From assembly GCF_051020955.1 (NCBI RefSeq), contig NW_027476989.1, positions 1 through 64,000 of the forward strand: a stretch of 64,000 bases of DNA, written 5' to 3'. Source of the DNA: Megalopta genalis. Lineage: Eukaryota > Arthropoda > Insecta > Hymenoptera > Halictidae. A program made the translations under genes and the position numbers. This document shows, one piece after another, positions 11,171 through 24,359 of the stretch (positions are counted from its first letter, which is position 1; every line of letters starts with the position of its first letter). Below the pieces are notes generated by a model. The model was not told where the DNA came from. It saw only the letters and a program-made list of their open reading frames with translations, and did not search any database.

Positions 11171-12530
11171 TCGCACTGATTTGAAGCTAAATCATGTGTT
11201 TGGTTTGGATTTGAAGGCAACACGATAGTTTCGCACGCAGATGAAGCTAAACCAAGTATATCACAAGTATGTGAAGCTGAACCATTTGATTCGCATGAAT
11301 ATTAAGCTAAACCATGTGTTTCGCACGAATATTAAGCTAAACCATGTGTTTCGCATGAATTTGCAGCTAAATGATGTGTTTCACATGGATTTGAAGCTAA
11401 CTCGTTTGTTTCGCCTGCATTTGAAGCTATATTACTTATATCGCAAGTATTTGAAGCTAAATCATTTGTGTCGCATGGATTTGCAGCTAAGACTTCTATT
11501 TCGCATTGATTTGAACCTAAATCAACCGTTTCGCATGTATTTGAAGCTATCACGTTTGTTTCGCCTGTATTTGAAGCTATATCACATATATTCGCAAGTA
11601 TTTGAAGGTCAATCATTCGTTCGCATGAATTTGAAGCTAAGCCTTCTACTTCGCATTGATTTGAGCTAAATCATGTGTTTCGCTTGGATTTGAAGCTAAG
11701 CCTTCTACTTCGCATTGATTTGAAGCTAAATCATGTGTTTCGCTTGGATTTGAAACTGAGCCTTCTACTTCGCATTGATTGGAAGCTAAATCTTGTGTTT
11801 GGTATGGATTTGAAGCTAACACGGTTGTTTCGCCTGCATTCGAAGTTATATCACGTTTAATCGCAAGTATTTGAAGCTCAGTCATCCGTTTCGCATGGAT
11901 TTGAAGCTAAGCCTTCTACTTCGCATTGATTTGAAGCTAAATCATATGTTTCGCTTGGATTTGAAGGTAACACGTTTGTTTCACTTGCAGTTGACGCTCA
12001 ATCATGTATGTCACAAGTATTTGAAGCTGAACAATTTGTTTCGCATGAATACTAAGTTAAACCATGTGTTTCGCATGAGTATTAAGCTAAACCATGTTTT
12101 TGTAATGAATTTGAAGCTAAATCATGTGTTTCGCATGGATTTGAAGTCAACTCGTTTGTTTCGCCTGCAGTTGATGCTAAATCGTGTATATCACAAGTAT
12201 TTGAAGCTGAACCATTTGATTCTCGTGAAAATTAAGCTAAACCATATGTTTCGCTTGGATTTGAAGCTAAGCCTTCTACTTCGCATTGATTTGAAGCTAA
12301 ATCATGTGTTTCGCTTGGATTTGGAGCTAACTCATTTGTTTCTCCTGCATTTGAACCAATATCACTTATATTCGCCAGTATTTGCAGATAAATCATTCGT
12401 TTCTCATGGATTTGTATCTAAGCCCCCAACTTCGTATTGATTTGAAGCTGAACCATGTATTCGCTTGTATTTGAGGCCAACTCGTTTGTTTCGCCTGCAG
12501 TAGAAGCTAAATCATGTATATCACAAGTAT
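11171..12530. repeat. Transition region carrying the first D module
   Basis: It includes a module, called D here, at about 11,332-11,616. D is marked by GCAGCTAAATGATGTG, then ACCTAAATCAACCG, and ends in the 31-bp monomer with CACATATATTCGC (normally CACTTATATTCGC). Further D copies begin near 24,573, 27,615, 29,605, 30,385, 32,150 (partial), 35,049 (diverged), 36,035, 37,318 (partial), 38,890, 39,880, 44,500 (partial), 45,310 and 47,396. The rest is pentamers with 31-bp monomers. Monomers with TTCGTATTGATTTG and CCCCCAACTTCG near 12,423 recur at 31,036. Confidence 0.7.
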
Positions 12531-13112
12531 TTGAAGCTGAACAATTTGTTTCGCATGAATACTAAGTTAAACCATGTGTTTCGCATGAGTATTAAGCTAA
12601 ACCATGTTTTTGTAATGAATTTGAAGCTAAACCATGTGTTTCGCATGGATTTGAAGCCAACTCGTTTGTTTCGCCTGCAGTTGATTCTAAATCATGTATT
12701 TTACAAGTATTTGAACCTAAACCATTTGTTCCTCATGTATTTGAAGCTAAGCCTTCCACTTCGCATTGATGTGAAGCTAATCATGTGTTTCGCTTGGATT
12801 TGAAGCTAACTCGATTGTTTCGAATGCAGTTGATGCTAAATCATGTATATCACAAGTATTTGAAGCTGAACCATTTGATTCTCGTGAAAATTAAGCTAAA
12901 TCATGTGTTTCGCTTGGATTTGAAACTGAGCCTTCTACTTCGCATTGATTTGAAGCTAAATCATTTGTGTCGTATGGATTCGAAAATCAGTCTCCTACTT
13001 CGCATTGATTTGGAGCTAAATCATGTATTTCGCATGGATTTAAAGCTAACACGTTTGTTTCGCATGCAGTTGAAGCTAATTCATGTATATCACAAGTATT
13101 TGAAGCTAAACC
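12531..13112. repeat. Incomplete copy preceding the 1,532-bp HOR
   Basis: This aligns with about 13,911-14,530 at an offset near 1,380 bp. After about 13,150 the offset becomes 1,530, so five monomers (150 bp) present in the downstream unit are absent here. There is a private deletion of one A near 12,780 (GCTAATCATG for GCTAAATCATG). Confidence 0.65.
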
Positions 13113-14644
13113 ATTTCTTTCGCATGGATTTGAAGGTAAGCCTTCTACTTCGCATTGATTTGAAGATAAATCATGCGTTTCGCATGGATTTGAAGCTAAC
13201 TCGTTTGTTTCGCATGCAGTTGATGCTAAATCATGTATATCACAAGTATTTGAAGCTGAACCATTTGATTCTCGTGAAAATTAAGCTATACCATGTGTTT
13301 CGCTTGGATTTGAAGCTAAGCCTTCTACTTCGCATTGATTTGAAGCTAAATCATGTGTTAGGCTTGGATTTGAAACTAAGCCTTCTACTTCGCATTGATT
13401 GGAAGCTAAAACTTGTGTTTGGTATGGATTTGATGCTAACACGGTTGTTTCGCCTGCATTCGAAGTTATATCACGTATAATCGCAAGTATTTGAAGCTCA
13501 GTCATCCGTTTCGCATGGATTTGTAGCTAAGCCTTCTACTTCGCATTGATTTGAAGCTAAATCATGTGTTTCGCTTGGATTTGAAGCTAAGCCTTCTACT
13601 TCGCATTGATTTGAAGCTAAATCATGTGTTTCGCTTGGATTGAAACTGAGCCTTCTACTTCGCATTGATTGGAAGCTAAATCTTGTGTTTGGTATGGATT
13701 TGAAGCTAACACGGTTGTTTCGCCTGCATTCGAAGTTATATCACGTATAATCGCAAGTATTTGAAGCTCAGTCATCCGTTTCGCATGGATTTGAAGATAA
13801 GCCTTCTACTTCGCATTGATTTGAAGCTAAATCATATGTTTCGCTTGGATTTGAAGGTAACACGTTTGTTTCACTTGCAGTTGAAGCTCAATCATGTATG
13901 TCACAAGTATTTGAAGCTGAACAATTTGTTTCGCATGAATACTAAGTTAAACCATGTGTTTCGCATGAGTATTAAGCTAAACCATGTTTTTGTAATGAAT
14001 TTGAAGCTAAATCATGTGTTTCGCATGGATTTGAGGCCAACTCGTTTGTTTCGCCTGCAGTTGATTCTAAATCATGTATTTTACAAGCATTTGAATCTAA
14101 ACCATTTGTCCTCATGTATTTGAAGCTAAGCCTTCCACTTCGCATTGATGTGAAGCTAAATCGTGTGTTTCGCTTGGATTTGAAGCTAACTCGATTGTTT
14201 CGAATGCAGTTGATGCTAAATCATGTATATCACAAGTATTTGAAGCTGAACTATTTGATTCTCGTGAAAATTAAGCTAAACCATATGTTTCGCTTGGATT
14301 TGAAGCTAAACCTTCTACTTCGCATTGATTTGAAGCTAAATCATGTGTTTCGCTTGGATTTGAAACTGAGCCTTCTACTTCGCATTGATTTGGAGCTAAA
14401 TCATGTATTTCGCATGGATTTAAAGCTAACACGTTTGTTTCGTATGCAGTTGAAGCTAATTCATGTATATCACAAGTATTTGAAGCTAAACCATTTCTTT
14501 CGCATGGATTTGAAGGTAAGCCTTCTACTTCGCATTGATTTGAAGCTAAATCATGTGTTCCGCTTGGATTTGAAGCTAACTTGTTTGTTTCGCATGCAGT
14601 TGAAGCTAAATCATGTATATCACAAGTATTAGTATCAAAACCAT
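13113..14644. repeat. 1,532-bp HOR, unit A
   Basis: This is the first full copy of a 51-monomer HOR: 49 monomers of 30 bp and two of 31 bp give 1,532. It is slightly shorter in practice because it lost a T near 13,640 (GGATTGAAAC) and another near 14,109 (TTTGTCCTCATG for TTTGTTCCTCATG). The offset to unit B therefore drifts from 1,530 through 1,531 to 1,532 along its length. Apart from these it reads as near-identical to unit B. Confidence 0.8.
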
Positions 14645-16176
14645 TTGTTTCGCATGGATTTGAAGCTAAGCCTTCTACTTCGCATTGATTTGAAGATAAA
14701 TCATGCGTTTCGCATGGATTTGAAGCTAACTCGTTTGTTTCGCATGCAGTTGATGCTAAATCATGTATATCACAAGTATTTGAAGCTGAACCATTTGATT
14801 CTCGTGAAAATTAAGCTATACCATGTGTTTCGCTTGGATTTGAAGCTAAGCCTTCTACTTCGCATTGATTTGAAGCTAAATCATGTGTTAGGCTTGGATT
14901 TGAAACTAAGCCTTCTACTTCGCATTGATTGGAAGCTAAAACTTGTGTTTGGTATGGATTTGATGCTAACACGGTTGTTTCGCCTGCATTCGAAGTTATA
15001 TCACGTATAATCGCAAGTATTTGAAGCTCAGTCATCCGTTTCGCATGGATTTGTAGCTAAGCCTTCTACTTCGCATTGATTTGAAGCTAAATCATGTGTT
15101 TCGCTTGGATTTGAAGCTAAGCCTTCTACTTCGCATTGATTTGAAGCTAAATCATGTGTTTCGCTTGGATTTGAAACTGAGCCTTCTACTTCGCATTGAT
15201 TGGAAGCTAAATCTTGTGTTTGGTATGGATTTGAAGCTAACACGGTTGTTTCGCCTGCATTCGAAGTTATATCACGTATAATCGCAAGTATTTGAAGCTC
15301 AGTCATCCGTTTCGCATGGATTTGAAGCTAAGCCTTCTACTTCGCATTGATTTGAAGCTAAATCATATGTTTCGCTTGGATTTGAAGGTAACACGTTTGT
15401 TTCACTTGCAGTTGAAGCTCAATCATGTATGTCACAAGTATTTGAAGCTGAACAATTTGTTTCGCATGAATACTAAGTTAAACCATGTGTTTCGCATGAG
15501 TATTAAGCTAAACCATGTTTTTGTAATGAATTTGAAGCTAAATCATGTGTTTCGCATGGATTTGAGGCCAACTCGTTTGTTTCGCCTGCAGTTGATTCTA
15601 AATCATGTATTTTACAAGCATTTGAATCTAAACCATTTGTTCCTCATGTATTTGAAGCTAAGCCTTCCACTTCGCATTGATGTGAAGCTAAATCGTGTGT
15701 TTCGCTTGGATTTGAAGCTAACTCGATTGTTTCGAATGCAGTTGATGCTAAATCATGTATATCACAAGTATTTGAAGCTGAACTATTTGATTCTCGTGAA
15801 AATTAAGCTAAACCATATGTTTCGCTTGGATTTGAAGCTAAACCTTCTACTTCGCATTGATTTGAAGCTAAATCATGTGTTTCGCTTGGATTTGAAACTG
15901 AGCCTTCTACTTCGCATTGATTTGGAGCTAAATCATGTATTTCGCATGGATTTAAAGCTAACACGTTTGTTTCGTATGCAGTTGAAGCTAATTCATGTAT
16001 ATCACAAGTATTTGAAGCTAAACCATTTCTTTCGCATGGATTTGAAGGTAAGCCTTCTACTTCGCATTGATTTGAAGCTAAATCATGTGTTCCGCTTGGA
16101 TTTGAAGCTAACTTGTTTGTTTCGCATGCAGTTGAAGCTAAATCATGTATATCACAAGTATTAGTATCAAAACCAT
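14645..16176. repeat. 1,532-bp HOR, unit B (reference copy)
   Basis: This is the intact copy of the HOR. Landmarks are the two 31-bp monomers ending near 15,017 and 15,288, TTTGTTCCTCATG near 15,637, GGATTTAAAGCTAACACG near 15,948 and ATTAGTATCAAAACC near 16,161. Its second half (15,292-16,164) reappears at 20,638-21,510 inside the next block, which shows exchange between neighbouring HOR families. Confidence 0.85.
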
Positions 16177-17557
16177 TTGTTTCGCATGGATTTGAAGCTA
16201 AGCCTTCTACTTCGCATTGATTTGAAGATAAATCATGCGTTTCGCATGGATTTGAAGCTAACTCGTTTGTTTCGCATGCAGTTGATGCTAAATCATGTAT
16301 ATCACAAGTATTTGAAGCTGAACCATTTGATTCTCGTGAAAATTAAGCTATACCATGTGTTTCGCTTGGATTTGAAGCTAAGCCTTCTACTTCGCATTGA
16401 TTTGAAGCTAAATCATGTGTTAGGCTTGGATTTGAAACTAAGCCTTCTACTTCGCATTGATTGGAAGCTAAAACTTGTGTTTGGTATGGATTTGATGCTA
16501 ACACGGTTGTTTCGTCTGCATTCGAAGTTATATCACGTATAATCGCAAGTATTTGAAGCTCAGTCATCCGTTTCGCATGGATTTGAAGGTAACACGTTTG
16601 TTTCACTTGCAGTTGAAGCTCAATCATGTATATCACAAGTATTTGAAGCTGAACAATTTGTTTCGCATGAATACTAAGTTAAACCATGTGTTTCGCATGA
16701 GTATTAAGCTAAACCATGTTTTTGTAATGAATTTGAAGCTAAATCATGTGTTTCGCATGGATTTGAAGCCAACTGGTTTGTTTCGCCTGCAGTTGATGCT
16801 AAATCATGTATGTCACAAGTATTTGAAGCTGAACAATTTGTTTCGCATGAATACTAAGTTAAACCATGTGTTTCGCATGAGTATTAAGCTAAACCATGTT
16901 TTTGTAATGAATTTGAAGCTAAATCATGTGTTTCGCATGGATTTGAGGCCAACTCGTTTGTTTCGCCTGCAGTTGATTCTAAATCATGTATTTTACAAGC
17001 ATTTGAATCTAAACCATTTGTTCCTCATGTATTTGAAGCTAAGCCTTCCACTTCGCATTGATGTGAAGCTAAATCATGTGTTTCGCTTGGATTTGAAGCT
17101 AACTCGATTGTTTCGAATGCAGTTGATGCTAAATCATGTATATCACAAGTATTTGAAGCTGAACTATTTGATTCTCGTGAAAATTAAGCTAAACCATATG
17201 TTTCGCTTGGATTTGAAGCTAAACCTTCTACTTCGCATTGATTTGAAGCTAAATCATGTGTTTCGCTTGGATTTGAAACTGAGCCTTCTACTTCGCATTG
17301 ATTTGGAGCTAAATCATGTATTTCGCATGGATTTAAAGCTAACACGTTTGTTTCGTATGCAGTTGAAGCTAATTCATGTATATCACAAGTATTTGAAGCT
17401 AAACCATTTCTTTCGCATGGATTTGAAGGTAAGCCTTCTACTTCGCATTGATTTGAAGCTAAATCATGTGTTCCGCTTGGATTTGAAGCTAACTTGTTTG
17501 TTTCGCATGCAGTTGAAGCTAAATCATGTATATCACAAGTATTAGTATCAAAACCAT
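16177..17557. repeat. 1,532-bp HOR, unit C, rearranged to 1,381 bp
   Basis: Same landmarks as unit B, but net 151 bp shorter. The second 31-bp monomer and its neighbours (matching about 15,040-15,300) are missing. The submodule marked by ACTAAGTTAAACC and GTTTTTGTAATGAATTTG is present twice in a row (about 16,670-16,790 and 16,850-16,970). The net change of five monomers, one of them 31 bp, fits unequal exchange in register with the pentamer. Confidence 0.75.
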
Positions 17558-18291
17558 TTGTTTCGCATGGATTTGAAGCTAAGCCTTCTACTTCGCATTG
17601 ATTTGAAGATAAATCATGCGTTTCGCATGGATTTGAAGCTAACTCGTTTGTTTCGCATGCAGTTGATGCTAAATCATGTATATCACAAGTATTTGAAGCT
17701 GAACCATTTGATTCTCGTGAAAATTAAGCTATACCATGTGTTTCGCTTGGATTTGAAGCTAAGCCTTCTACTTCGCATTGATTTGAAGCTAAATCATGTG
17801 TTAGGCTTGGATTTGAAACTAAGCCTTCTACTTCGCATTGATTGGAAGCTAAAACTTGTGTTTGGTATGGATTTGAAGCTAACTCGTTTGTTTCGCCTGC
17901 ATTCGAAGTTATATCACGTATAATCGCAAGTATTTGAAGCTCAGTCATCCGTATCGCATGGATTTGAAGGTAACACGTTTGTTTTACTTGCAGTTGAAGC
18001 TCAATCATGTATATCACAAGTATTTGAAGCTGAACAATTTGTTTCGCATGAATACTAAGTTAAACCATGTGTTTCGCATGAGTATTAAGCTAAACCATGT
18101 TTTTGTAATGAATTTGAAGCTAAATCATGTGTTTCGCATGGATTTGAAGCCAACTGGTTTGTTTCGCCTGCAGTTGATGCTAAATCATGTATATCACAAG
18201 TATTTGAAGCTGAACCATTTGATTCTCGTGAAAATTAAGCTAAACCACGTGTTTCGCTTGGATTTGAAGCTAAGCCTTCTACATCGCATTG
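17558..18291. repeat. Partial fourth copy of the 1,532-bp HOR
   Basis: The first 366 bp match unit C at an offset of 1,381, and the following 270 bp match 16,553-16,800. Sequence then passes into the 781-bp family. GTATCGCATGG near 17,951 and GTTTTACTTGC near 17,981 are private changes. Confidence 0.7.
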
Positions 18292-19073
18292 ATTTGAAGC
18301 TAAATCATGTGTTTCGCTTGGATTTGAAACTAAGCCTTCTACTTCGCATTGATTTGAAGCTAAATCATATGTTTCGCTTGGATTTGAAGGTAACACGTTT
18401 GTTTCACTTGCAGTTGAATCTCAATCATGTATATCACAAGTATTTGAAGCTGAACAATTTGTTTCGCATGAATACTAAGTTAAACCATGTGTTTCGCATG
18501 AGTATTAAGCTAAACCACGTTTTTGTAATGAATTTGAAGCTAAACCATGTGTTTCGCATGGATTTGAAGCCAACTCGTTTGTTTCGCCTGCAGTTGATTC
18601 TAAATCATGTATTTTACAAGTATTTGAACCTAAACCATTTGTTCCTCATGTATTTGAAGCTAAGCCTTCCACTTCGCATTGATGTGAAGCTAAATCATGT
18701 GTTTCGCTTGGATTTGAAGGTAACACGTTTGTTTCACTTGCAGTTGAAGCTCAATCATGTACATCACAAGTATTTGAAGCTGAACCATTTGATTCTCGTG
18801 AAAATTAAGCTAAACCATATGTTTCGTTTGGATTTGAAGCTAAGCCTTCTGACTTCGCATTGATTTGAAGCTAAATCATGTGTTTCGCTTGGATTTGAAG
18901 CTAAGCTTTCTACTTCGCATTGATTTGAAGCTAAATCATGTGTTTCGCTTGGATTTGAAACTAAGCCTTCTACTTCGCATTGATTGGAAGCTAAATCTTG
19001 TGTTTGGTATGGATTTGAAGCTAACACGGTTGTTTCGCCTGCATTCGAAGTTATATCACGTATAATCGCAAGT
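18292..19073. repeat. 781-bp HOR, first copy
   Basis: Matches 19,074-19,854 with an offset of 782. The extra base is an inserted G near 18,851 (CTTCTGACTTCG for CTTCTACTTCG). The early part is transitional from the 1,532-bp family. Confidence 0.75.
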
Positions 19074-21716
19074 ATTTGAAGCTCAGTCATCCGTTTCGCA
19101 TGGATTTGAAGCTAAGCCTTCTACTTCGCATTGATTTGAAGCTAAATCATATGTTTCGCTTGGATTTGAAGGTAACACGTTTGTTTCACTTGCAGTTGAA
19201 TCTCAATCATGTATATCACAAGTATTTGAAGCTGAACAATTTGTTTCGCATGAATACTAAGTTAAACCATGTGTTTCGCATGAGTATTAAGCTAAACCAC
19301 GTTTTTGTAATGAATTTGAAGCTAAACCATGTGTTTCGCATGGATTTGAAGCCAACTCGTTTGTTTCGCCTGCAGTTGATTCTAAATCATGTATTTTACA
19401 AGTATTTGAACCTAAACCATTTGTTCCTCATGTATTTGAAGCTAAGCCTTCCACTTCGCATTGATGTGAAGCTAAATCATGTGTTTCGCTTGGATTTGAA
19501 GGTAACACGTTTGTTTCACTTGCAGTTGGAGCTCAATCATGTACATCACAAGTATTTGAAGCTGAACCATTTGATTCTCGTGAAAATTAAGCTAAACCAT
19601 ATGTTTCGTTTGGATTTGAAGCTAAGCCTTCTACTTCGCATTGATTTGAAGCTAAATCATGTCTTTCGCTTGGATTTGAAGCTAAGCTTTCTACTTCGCA
19701 TTGATTTGAAGCTAAATCATGTGTTTCGCTTGGATTTGAAACTAAGCCTTCTACTTCGCATTGATTGGAAGCTAAATCTTGTGTTTGGTATGGATTTGAA
19801 GCTAACACGGTTGTTTCGCCTGCATTCGAAGTTATATCACGTATAATCGCAAGTATTTGAAGCTCAGTCATCCGTTTCGCATGGATTTGAAGCTAAGCCT
19901 TCTACTTCGCATTGATTTGAAGCTAAATCATATGTTTCGCTTGGATTTGAAGGTAACACGTTTGTTTCACTTGCAGTTGAATCTCAATCATGTATATCAC
20001 AAGTATTTGAAGCTGAACAATTTGTTTCGCATGAATACTAAGTTAAACCATGTGTTTCGCATGAGTATTAAGCTAAACCACGTTTTTGTAATGAATTTGA
20101 AGCTAAACCATGTGTTTCGCATGGATTTGAAGCCAACCCGTTTGTTTCGCCTGCAGTTGATTCTAAATCATGTATTTTACAAGTATTTGAACCTAAACCA
20201 TTTGTTCCTCATGTATTTGAAGCTAAGCCTTCCACTTCGCATTGATGTGAAGCTAAATCATGTGTTTCGCTTGGATTTGAAGGTAACACGTTTGTTTCAC
20301 TTGCAGTTGAAGCTCAATCATGTACATCACAAGTATTTGAAGCTGAACCATTTGATTCTCGTGAAAATTAAGCTAAACCATATGTTTCGTTTGGATTTGA
20401 AGCTAAGCCTTCTACTTCGCATTGATTTGAAGCTAAATCATGTGTTTCGCTTGGATTTGAAGCTAAGCTTTCTACTTCGCATTGATTTGAAGCTAAATCA
20501 TGTGTTTCGCTTGGATTTGAAACTGAGCCTTCTACTTCGCATTGATTGGAAGCTAAATCTTGTGTTTGGTATGGATTTGAAGCTAACACGGTTGTTTCGC
20601 CTGCATTCGAAGTTATATCACGTATAATCGCAAGTATTTGAAGCTCAGTCATCCGTTTCGCATGGATTTGAAGCTAAGCCTTCTACTTCGCATTGATTTG
20701 AAGCTAAATCATATGTTTCGCTTGGATTTGATGGTAACACGTTTGTTTCACTTGCAGTTGAAGCTCAATCATGTATATCACAAGTATTTGAAGCTGAACA
20801 ATTTGTTTCGCATGAATACTAAGTTAAACCATGTGATTCGCATGAGTATTAAGCTAAACCATGTTTTTGTAATGAATTTGAAGCTAAATCATGTGTTTCG
20901 CATGGATTTGAAGCCAACTCGTTTGTTTCGCCTGCAGTTGATTCTAAATCATGTTTTTTACAAGTGTTTGGACCTAAACCATTTGTTCCTCATGTATTTG
21001 AAGCTAAGCCTTCCACTTCGCATTGATGTGAAGCTAAATCATGTCTTTCGCTTGGATTTGAAGCTAACTCGATTGTTTCGAATGCAGTTGATGCTAAATC
21101 ATGTATATCACAAGTATTTGAAGCTGAACTATTTGATTCTCGTGAAAATTAAGCTAAACCATATGTTTCGCTTGGATTTGAAGCTAAACCTTCTACTTCG
21201 CATTGATTTGAAGCTAAATCATGTGTTTCGCTTGGATTTGAAACTGAGCCTTCTACTTCGCATTGATTTGGAGCTAAATCATGTATTTCGCATGGATTTA
21301 AAGCTAACACGTTTGTTTCGTATGCAGTTGAAGCTAATTCATGTATATCACAAGTATTTGAAGCTAAACCATTTCTTTCGCATGGATTTGAAGGTAAGCC
21401 TTCTACTTCGCATTGATTTGAAGCTAAATCATGTGTTCCGCTTGGATTTGAAGCTAACTTGTTTGTTTCGCATGCAGTTGAAGCTAAATCATGTATATCA
21501 CAAGTATTAGTATCAAAACCATTTGTTTCGCATGGATTTGAAGCTAAGCCTTCTACATCGCATTGATTTGAAGCTAAATCATGTGTTTCGCTTGGATTTG
21601 AAACTAAGCCTTCTACTTCGCATTGATTGGAAGCTAAATCTTGTGTTTGTTATGGATTTGAAGCTAACACGGTTGTTTCGCCTGCATTCGAAGTTATATC
21701 ACGTATAATCGCAAGT
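19074..21716. repeat. 781-bp HOR copies 2-4 forming a 2,643-bp segment, first copy
   Basis: Units are 19,074-19,854 and 19,855-20,635, both 781 bp (25 monomers of 30 bp plus one of 31 bp), followed by a 1,081-bp recombinant unit at 20,636-21,716. The recombinant begins as the 781-bp type and switches to the second half of the 1,532-bp HOR. The whole segment is followed directly by a second copy. The 781-bp units carry copy-specific markers, for example CAACCCG (near 20,134) against CAACTCG (near 19,353). Confidence 0.88.
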
Positions 21717-24359
21717 ATTTGAAGCTCAGTCATCCGTTTCGCATGGATTTGAAGCTAAGCCTTCTACTTCGCATTGATTTGAAGCTAAATCATATGTTTC
21801 GCTTGGATTTGAAGGTAACACGTTTGTTTCACTTGCAGTTGAATCTCAATCATGTATATCACAAGTATTTGAAGCTGAACAATTTGTTTCGCATGAATAC
21901 TAAGTTAAACCATGTGTTTCGCATGAGTATTAAGCTAAACCACGTTTTTGTAATGAATTTGAAGCTAAACCATGTGTTTCGCATGGATTTGAAGCCAACT
22001 CGTTTGTTTCGCCTGCAGTTGATTCTAAATCATGTATTTTACAAGTATTTGAACCTAAACCATTTGTTCCTCATGTATTTGAAGCTAAGCCTTCCACTTC
22101 GCATTGATGTGAAGCTAAATCATGTGTTTCGCTTGGATTTGAAGGTAACACGTTTGTTTCACTTGCAGTTGGAGCTCAATCATGTACATCACAAGTATTT
22201 GAAGCTGAACCATTTGATTCTCGTGAAAATTAAGCTAAACCATATGTTTCGTTTGGATTTGAAGCTAAGCCTTCTACTTCGCATTGATTTGAAGCTAAAT
22301 CATGTGTTTCGCTTGGATTTGAAGCTAAGCTTTCTACTTCGCATTGATTTGAAGCTAAATCATGTGTTTCGCTTGGATTTGAAACTAAGCCTTCTACTTC
22401 GCATTGATTGGAAGCTAAATCTTGTGTTTGGTATGGATTTGAAGCTAACACGGTTGTTTCGCCTGCATTCGAAGTTATATCACGTATAATCGCAAGTATT
22501 TGAAGCTCAGTCATCCGTTTCGCATGGATTTGAAGCTAAGCCTTCTACTTCGCATTGATTTGAAGCTAAATCATATGTTTCGCTTGGATTTGAAGGTAAC
22601 ACGTTTGTTTCACTTGCAGTTGAATCTCAATCATGTATATCACAAGTATTTGAAGCTGAACAATTTGTTTCGCATGAATACTAAGTTAAACCATGTGTTT
22701 CGCATGAGTATTAAGCTAAACCACGTTTTTGTAATGAATTTGAAGCTAAACCATGTGTTTCGCATGGATTTGAAGCCAACCCGTTTGTTTCGCCTGCAGT
22801 TGATTCTAAATCATGTATTTTACAAGTATTTGAACCTAAACCATTTGTTCCTCATGTATTTGAAGCTAAGCCTTCCACTTCGCATTGATGTGAAGCTAAA
22901 TCATGTGTTTCGCTTGGATTTGAAGGTAACACGTTTGTTTCACTTGCAGTTGAAGCTCAATCATGTACATCACAAGTATTTGAAGCTGAACCATTTGATT
23001 CTCGTGAAAATTAAGCTAAACCATATGTTTCGTTTGGATTTGAAGCTAAGCCTTCTACTTCGCATTGATTTGAAGCTAAATCATGTGTTTCGCTTGGATT
23101 TGAAGCTAAGCTTTCTACTTCGCATTGATTTGAAGCTAAATCATGTGTTTCGCTTGGATTTGAAACTGAGCCTTCTACTTCGCATTGATTGGAAGCTAAA
23201 TCTTGTGTTTGGTATGGATTTGAAGCTAACACGGTTGTTTCGCCTGCATTCGAAGTTATATCACGTATAATCGCAAGTATTTGAAGCTCAGTCATCCGTT
23301 TCGCATGGATTTGAAGCTAAGCCTTCTACTTCGCATTGATTTGAAGCTAAATCATATGTTTCGCTTGGATTTGATGGTAACACGTTTGTTTCACTTGCAG
23401 TTGAAGCTCAATCATGTATATCACAAGTATTTGAAGCTGAACAATTTGTTTCGCATGAATACTAAGTTAAACCATGTGATTCGCATGAGTATTAAGCTAA
23501 ACCATGTTTTTGTAATGAATTTGAAGCTAAATCATGTGTTTCGCATGGATTTGAAGCCAACTCGTTTGTTTCGCCTGCAGTTGATTCTAAATCATGTTTT
23601 TTACAAGTGTTTGGACCTAAACCATTTGTTCCTCATGTATTTGAAGCTAAGCCTTCCACTTCGCATTGATGTGAAGCTAAATCATGTCTTTCGCTTGGAT
23701 TTGAAGCTAACTCGATTGTTTCGAATGCAGTTGATGCTAAATCATGTATATCACAAGTATTTGAAGCTGAACCATTTGATTCTCGTGAAAATTAAGCTAA
23801 ACCATATGTTTCGCTTGGATTTGAAGCTAAGCCTTCTACTTCGCATTGATTTGAAGCTAAATCATGTGTTTCGCTTGGATTTTAAACTAAGCCTTCTACT
23901 TCGCATTGATTTGAAGCTAAATCATGTGTTTCGCTTGGATTTGATACTAAGCCTTCTACTTCGCATTGATTGGAAGCTAAATCTTGTGTTTGGTATGGAT
24001 TTGAAGCTAACTCGGTTGTTTCGCCTGCATTCGAAGTTATATCACGTATAATCGCAAGTATTTGAAGCCCAGTCATCCGTTTCGCATGGATTTGAAGCTA
24101 AGCCTTCTACTTCGCATTGATTTGACGCTAAATCATGTGTTTCGCTCGGATTTGAAGCTAACTCATTTGTTTCTCCTGCATTTGAACCAATATCACTTAT
24201 ATTCGCCAGTATTTGTAGATAAATCATTCGTTTCTCATGGATTTGTATCTAAGCCCCCTACTTCGTATTGATTTGAAGCTGAGCCATGTATTCGCTTGTA
24301 TTTGAGGCCAACTCGTTTGTTTCGCCTGCAGTAGAAGCTAAATCATGTATATCACAAGT
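21717..24359. repeat. 2,643-bp segment, second copy
   Basis: Units are 21,717-22,497, 22,498-23,278 and 23,279-24,059. Every landmark lies 2,643 bp after its partner in the first copy up to about 23,765 (partner 21,122); after that the two differ. The copied part of about 2.05 kb appears nearly perfect. A visible difference is ATGTCTTTCG near 19,660 against ATGTGTTTCG near 22,303. The unit-specific markers (CAACCCG near 22,777, the GGAGCTCAATC reading near 22,171) are kept in the same order, so the three-unit block was duplicated as a block. Confidence 0.87.

Noticed and set aside
5871..24359. Assembly artefact as the sole cause of the tandem duplications
   Set aside because: Copies carry distinct substitutions and ordered markers, so most are real paralogs. 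Exact copy number of the nearly perfect 781-bp, 2,643-bp and 1,623-bp repeats cannot be confirmed without reads.
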